Positions 6,484 to 7,804 of a stretch of DNA of 7,804 nt are shown one piece after another. A program made the translations under genes and the position numbers. This DNA comes from Hylemonella sp. UBA2468. GTDB taxonomy: Bacteria > Pseudomonadota > Gammaproteobacteria > Burkholderiales > Burkholderiaceae_C. The DNA lies in the NCBI GenBank assembly GCA_002342165.1, contig DDPM01000113.1, forward strand, positions 14,243 to 22,046. Direction: 5' to 3'. Position 1 is the stretch's first letter, and each line of letters opens with the position of its first letter. A model generated the notes under the pieces. That model was not told the origin of the DNA. It saw only the letters and a list, made by a program, of their open reading frames with translations, and made no database searches.

Positions 6484-7296
6484 TCAAGAATCTTGAGCCA
6501 AAGTTGTGACAGCGCGAACGTTATTTGGCGCGCTGGTAGAAAGGGCGTTGGCACTGTTAGGAGAGGAATAGGGGACCGATTGACCGTTGGCGACCTGTTG
6601 CAGTCGTCCATGTTCTGCCAGGACTTTGGCCACATATCCTCCGTCGTCCAACAGGTTGGCGGCACCTACATACAGGCGCAAACCCATTTCAAGAGAGCCA
6701 CCGCGCTTGATGCACTCTTGCAGCACCTTCACGCCCACTCTCAGATTGGTTACGGGGTCAAAGGCTGTCAAATGGCCGCCGTAGGTCTCGTACTTGTCGC
6801 GGTGCACCTTGGTGACCACCTGCATCAGACCTTGTGCACCAACGGGGCTTTCAGCAAAGGGGTTAAAGCCAGATTCAATTGCCATGACCGCCAGAATCAG
6901 GGTGGGATCGAGGTTAGCTCTTTTGCCCACCTCGTGGGCTTCGGTAACCAGAGCGCTGAGCGGCTCTTTGGCCACTCGGTATTTTTTACTCAGCCAAAAG
7001 GCAAGCGCAGCTTGGGATTTGGACAGTTCACTGGGTGAACGGGCTGTGGCGCGATCCATGGGATCGACGCCGCCAGGCAGGATACCCTTGAGCTCAAACT
7101 GCCGCTGCTGCAACCAAGCCACTAGCTGAGTTTCGGCAGTTTCACGCAAGTCTGGGCGGGCTATCAGCGCAATGGCGCTGAAAAGCACGGCAATGCCTAC
7201 CAAGGCAAAGCCGTTATGGATGAGCTCCGTGCAGGCTTCCACCACGTGATGAACCAAGTTTTGAAGGTTTTTGACGATTTTTTCAAAAGCAACCAA
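6484..7296 (-). CDS. Membrane-anchored SLT-type lytic transglycosylase
   Basis: A predicted soluble-lytic-transglycosylase (SLT, family 1) domain protein that would cleave peptidoglycan glycan strands to anhydro-muropeptides in the periplasm. It is 270 residues long. Residues about 29-46 ([18 protein letters not shown]) form one membrane segment after a mostly amphipathic N-terminus, so it is more likely membrane-anchored than secreted. The SLT domain covers about 115-235. The catalytic glutamate is E141 in AIESGFNP, followed by GAQGLMQV (153-160), [14 protein letters not shown] (179-192) and LRLYVGAAN (206-214), which corresponds to the AYNxG motif. The last 35 residues are rich in S, N and A and probably unstructured. 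The start is TTG at 7296: an in-frame TGA lies seven codons upstream, and AAAGGA is spaced 7 bases away. It heads the minus-strand run into glyA. Its specific physiological role cannot be read from the sequence. Confidence 0.92.
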   Translation of the reverse strand: MVAFEKIVKNLQNLVHHVVEACTELIHNGFALVGIAVLFSAIALIARPDLRETAETQLVAWLQQRQFELKGILPGGVDPMDRATARSPSELSKSQAALAFWLSKKYRVAKEPLSALVTEAHEVGKRANLDPTLILAVMAIESGFNPFAESPVGAQGLMQVVTKVHRDKYETYGGHLTAFDPVTNLRVGVKVLQECIKRGGSLEMGLRLYVGAANLLDDGGYVAKVLAEHGRLQQVANGQSVPYSSPNSANALSTSAPNNVRAVTTLAQDS

Positions 7297-7303
7297 GGGA
7301 GAT

Positions 7304-7309
7304 TCCTTT
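7304..7309 (-). promoter_or_regulatory. Ribosome binding site fixing the TTG start of the transglycosylase
   Basis: On the minus strand AAAGGA ends 7 bases before the TTG at 7296. No ATG or GTG lies between that TTG and the upstream in-frame stop, so this site decides the start. AAGG can pair with CCTT just before the start codon, with a 6-base loop, which might partly hide it. Confidence 0.65.
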
Positions 7310-7312
7310 CTG

Positions 7313-7329
7313 CCTCATGTCGGATGAGG
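7313..7329 (-). repeat. Perfect hairpin in the transglycosylase 5' leader
   Basis: CCTCAT and ATGAGG form a 6-base perfect inverted repeat with a 5-base loop. On the minus-strand transcript the stem lies directly upstream of the AAAGGA ribosome site. There is no following U-tract, so it is not a classical terminator. It may stabilise the leader or affect ribosome access. Function is unproven. Confidence 0.4.
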
Positions 7330-7374
7330 AGACCTTGCCATGATCAGCAGGTTGGATAAAACGATATGTTTGGT

Positions 7375-7403
7375 ATTTTAAGTGCCCCTATATTACCGGT
7401 CAA
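7375..7403 (-). promoter_or_regulatory. Sigma-70-type promoter for the transglycosylase (and possibly glyA-nrdR)
   Basis: On the minus strand the -35 box TTGACC (7398-7403) and the -10 box TAAAAT (7375-7380) each match consensus at 5 of 6 positions, with an ideal 17-base spacer (7381-7397). Transcription would start near 7368, giving a leader of about 70 bases that contains the hairpin at 7313-7329 and the AAAGGA site. It is the best promoter I could find in the window. Confidence 0.7.
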
Positions 7404-7488
7404 CCATAAGAAAGGTGTTTCATATATCTCAAGTGCAGGGACATGGTGTGAGCTGATGCGGCGACAATAGAGGGCTTTATACCTACCC

Positions 7489-7804
7489 GTGAACTCTACC
7501 GTGCCAGAAAATTTAGATGCTCAACAACTGGATGCCTTGACCTCAGGAGCCTTTTCCGCCCCCACATCTGGGGAACGCTCTGCTTTACTGCGTGACTTTT
7601 TAAGTACAGAACCTGCTCCAGAGCTGATTCAGGCTGTCTATAAAGAAATGAGCGTCAAGGACAAAGGCGCTGCCAAAATGTTGCGCGAGAAGCTGGAAGA
7701 GGTACGTCGCACTCGCGCCCAAGAGCAAATGGCCGCCGATTGGGCAGCCAAGGCACAAGCGCTGTTGGATGCGCCTCGTTTCAATTTGGCAGATGCCATG
7801 GCTT
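7489..7804 (+). CDS. DUF349-like protein, N-terminal 105 codons (runs off right edge)
   Basis: The plus-strand frame is open from an in-frame TAG at 7468-7470 to the window end. The visible part is charged and helical. The stretches SGERSALLRDFL (about residues 27-38), EMSVKDKGAAKMLREKLEEV (about 54-73) and FNLADAMA near the end resemble the start of DUF349-domain proteins of Burkholderiales. The DUF349 repeats themselves would lie outside the window. GTG at 7489 is preferred over GTG at 7501 because AGAGGG (7469-7474) lies upstream, although its 14-base spacing is long. Both starts are possible. The gene is divergent from the transglycosylase across a gap of about 190 bases. No convincing plus-strand promoter is seen; GGGACA and GACAAT boxes at 7438 and 7463 are spaced 19 bases apart and match poorly. 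The family call rests on remembered resemblance, and no function is assigned. Confidence 0.6.
   Translation, partial: MNSTVPENLDAQQLDALTSGAFSAPTSGERSALLRDFLSTEPAPELIQAVYKEMSVKDKGAAKMLREKLEEVRRTRAQEQMAADWAAKAQALLDAPRFNLADAMA

Noticed and set aside
6459..6665. 69-codon upstream extension of GlyA
   Set aside because: It overlaps the 3' end of the transglycosylase gene and has no GlyA-like sequence. ATG at 6458 gives the family's normal N-terminus and length.
6493..7038. Plus-strand open frame of 181 codons opposite the transglycosylase
   Set aside because: Antisense shadow of a gene with clear SLT motifs. No family resemblance was seen.
7370..7398. Plus-strand promoter for the DUF349-like gene overlapping the minus-strand promoter
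   Set aside because: A TTGGTA box is present, but no acceptable -10 box lies 16-18 bases downstream.

Overview
The window looks like chromosomal DNA of a betaproteobacterium, most likely Burkholderiales and probably Comamonadaceae. The evidence is the class-typical GlyA and NrdR sequences, the gene order (lytic transglycosylase, glyA, nrdR, minor pilin cluster) and moderately high GC. This placement comes from recognising families by eye, not from a database search. There are no rRNA or tRNA genes, no CRISPR array and no insertion sequence that I can see.

Nine of the ten genes lie on the minus strand and read from right to left. From 7296 downwards they are: a membrane-anchored SLT-type lytic transglycosylase, serine hydroxymethyltransferase (glyA), the ribonucleotide reductase repressor nrdR, then a type IV pilus minor pilin cluster: fimT/GspH-like, pilV, pilW, a PilZ-domain protein, pilX and the first 372 codons of pilY1, which runs off the left edge. 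The only plus-strand gene starts near 7489 and runs off the right edge. It looks like the N-terminus of a DUF349-type protein. The divergent gap between it and the transglycosylase (7297-7488) holds the best promoter in the window (minus strand, 7375-7403) and a short perfect hairpin.

The minor pilins (FimT, PilV, PilW, PilX) together with PilY1 are expected to form the initiating/tip complex of a type IV pilus, with PilY1 as the vWA-domain tip adhesin and mechanosensor. Genes are tightly packed: fimT and pilV share an ATGA overlap, pilW starts about 11 bases after pilV if the preferred start is right, and pilX and pilY1 are 4 bases apart. The one departure from the usual order is a gene for a cytoplasmic-looking PilZ-domain protein with an intact c-di-GMP-binding signature, placed between pilW and pilX and flanked by gaps of 144 and 87 bases.

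Most of the window is ordinary conserved housekeeping and pilus-assembly content. The points that merit a second look are the PilZ gene inside the minor pilin cluster, two calcium-loop-like motifs in the FimT-like pilin, the scarcity of Shine-Dalgarno sequences on the minus strand, and the promoter/hairpin/TTG-start arrangement ahead of the transglycosylase. I found no convincing sign of an entirely new system.
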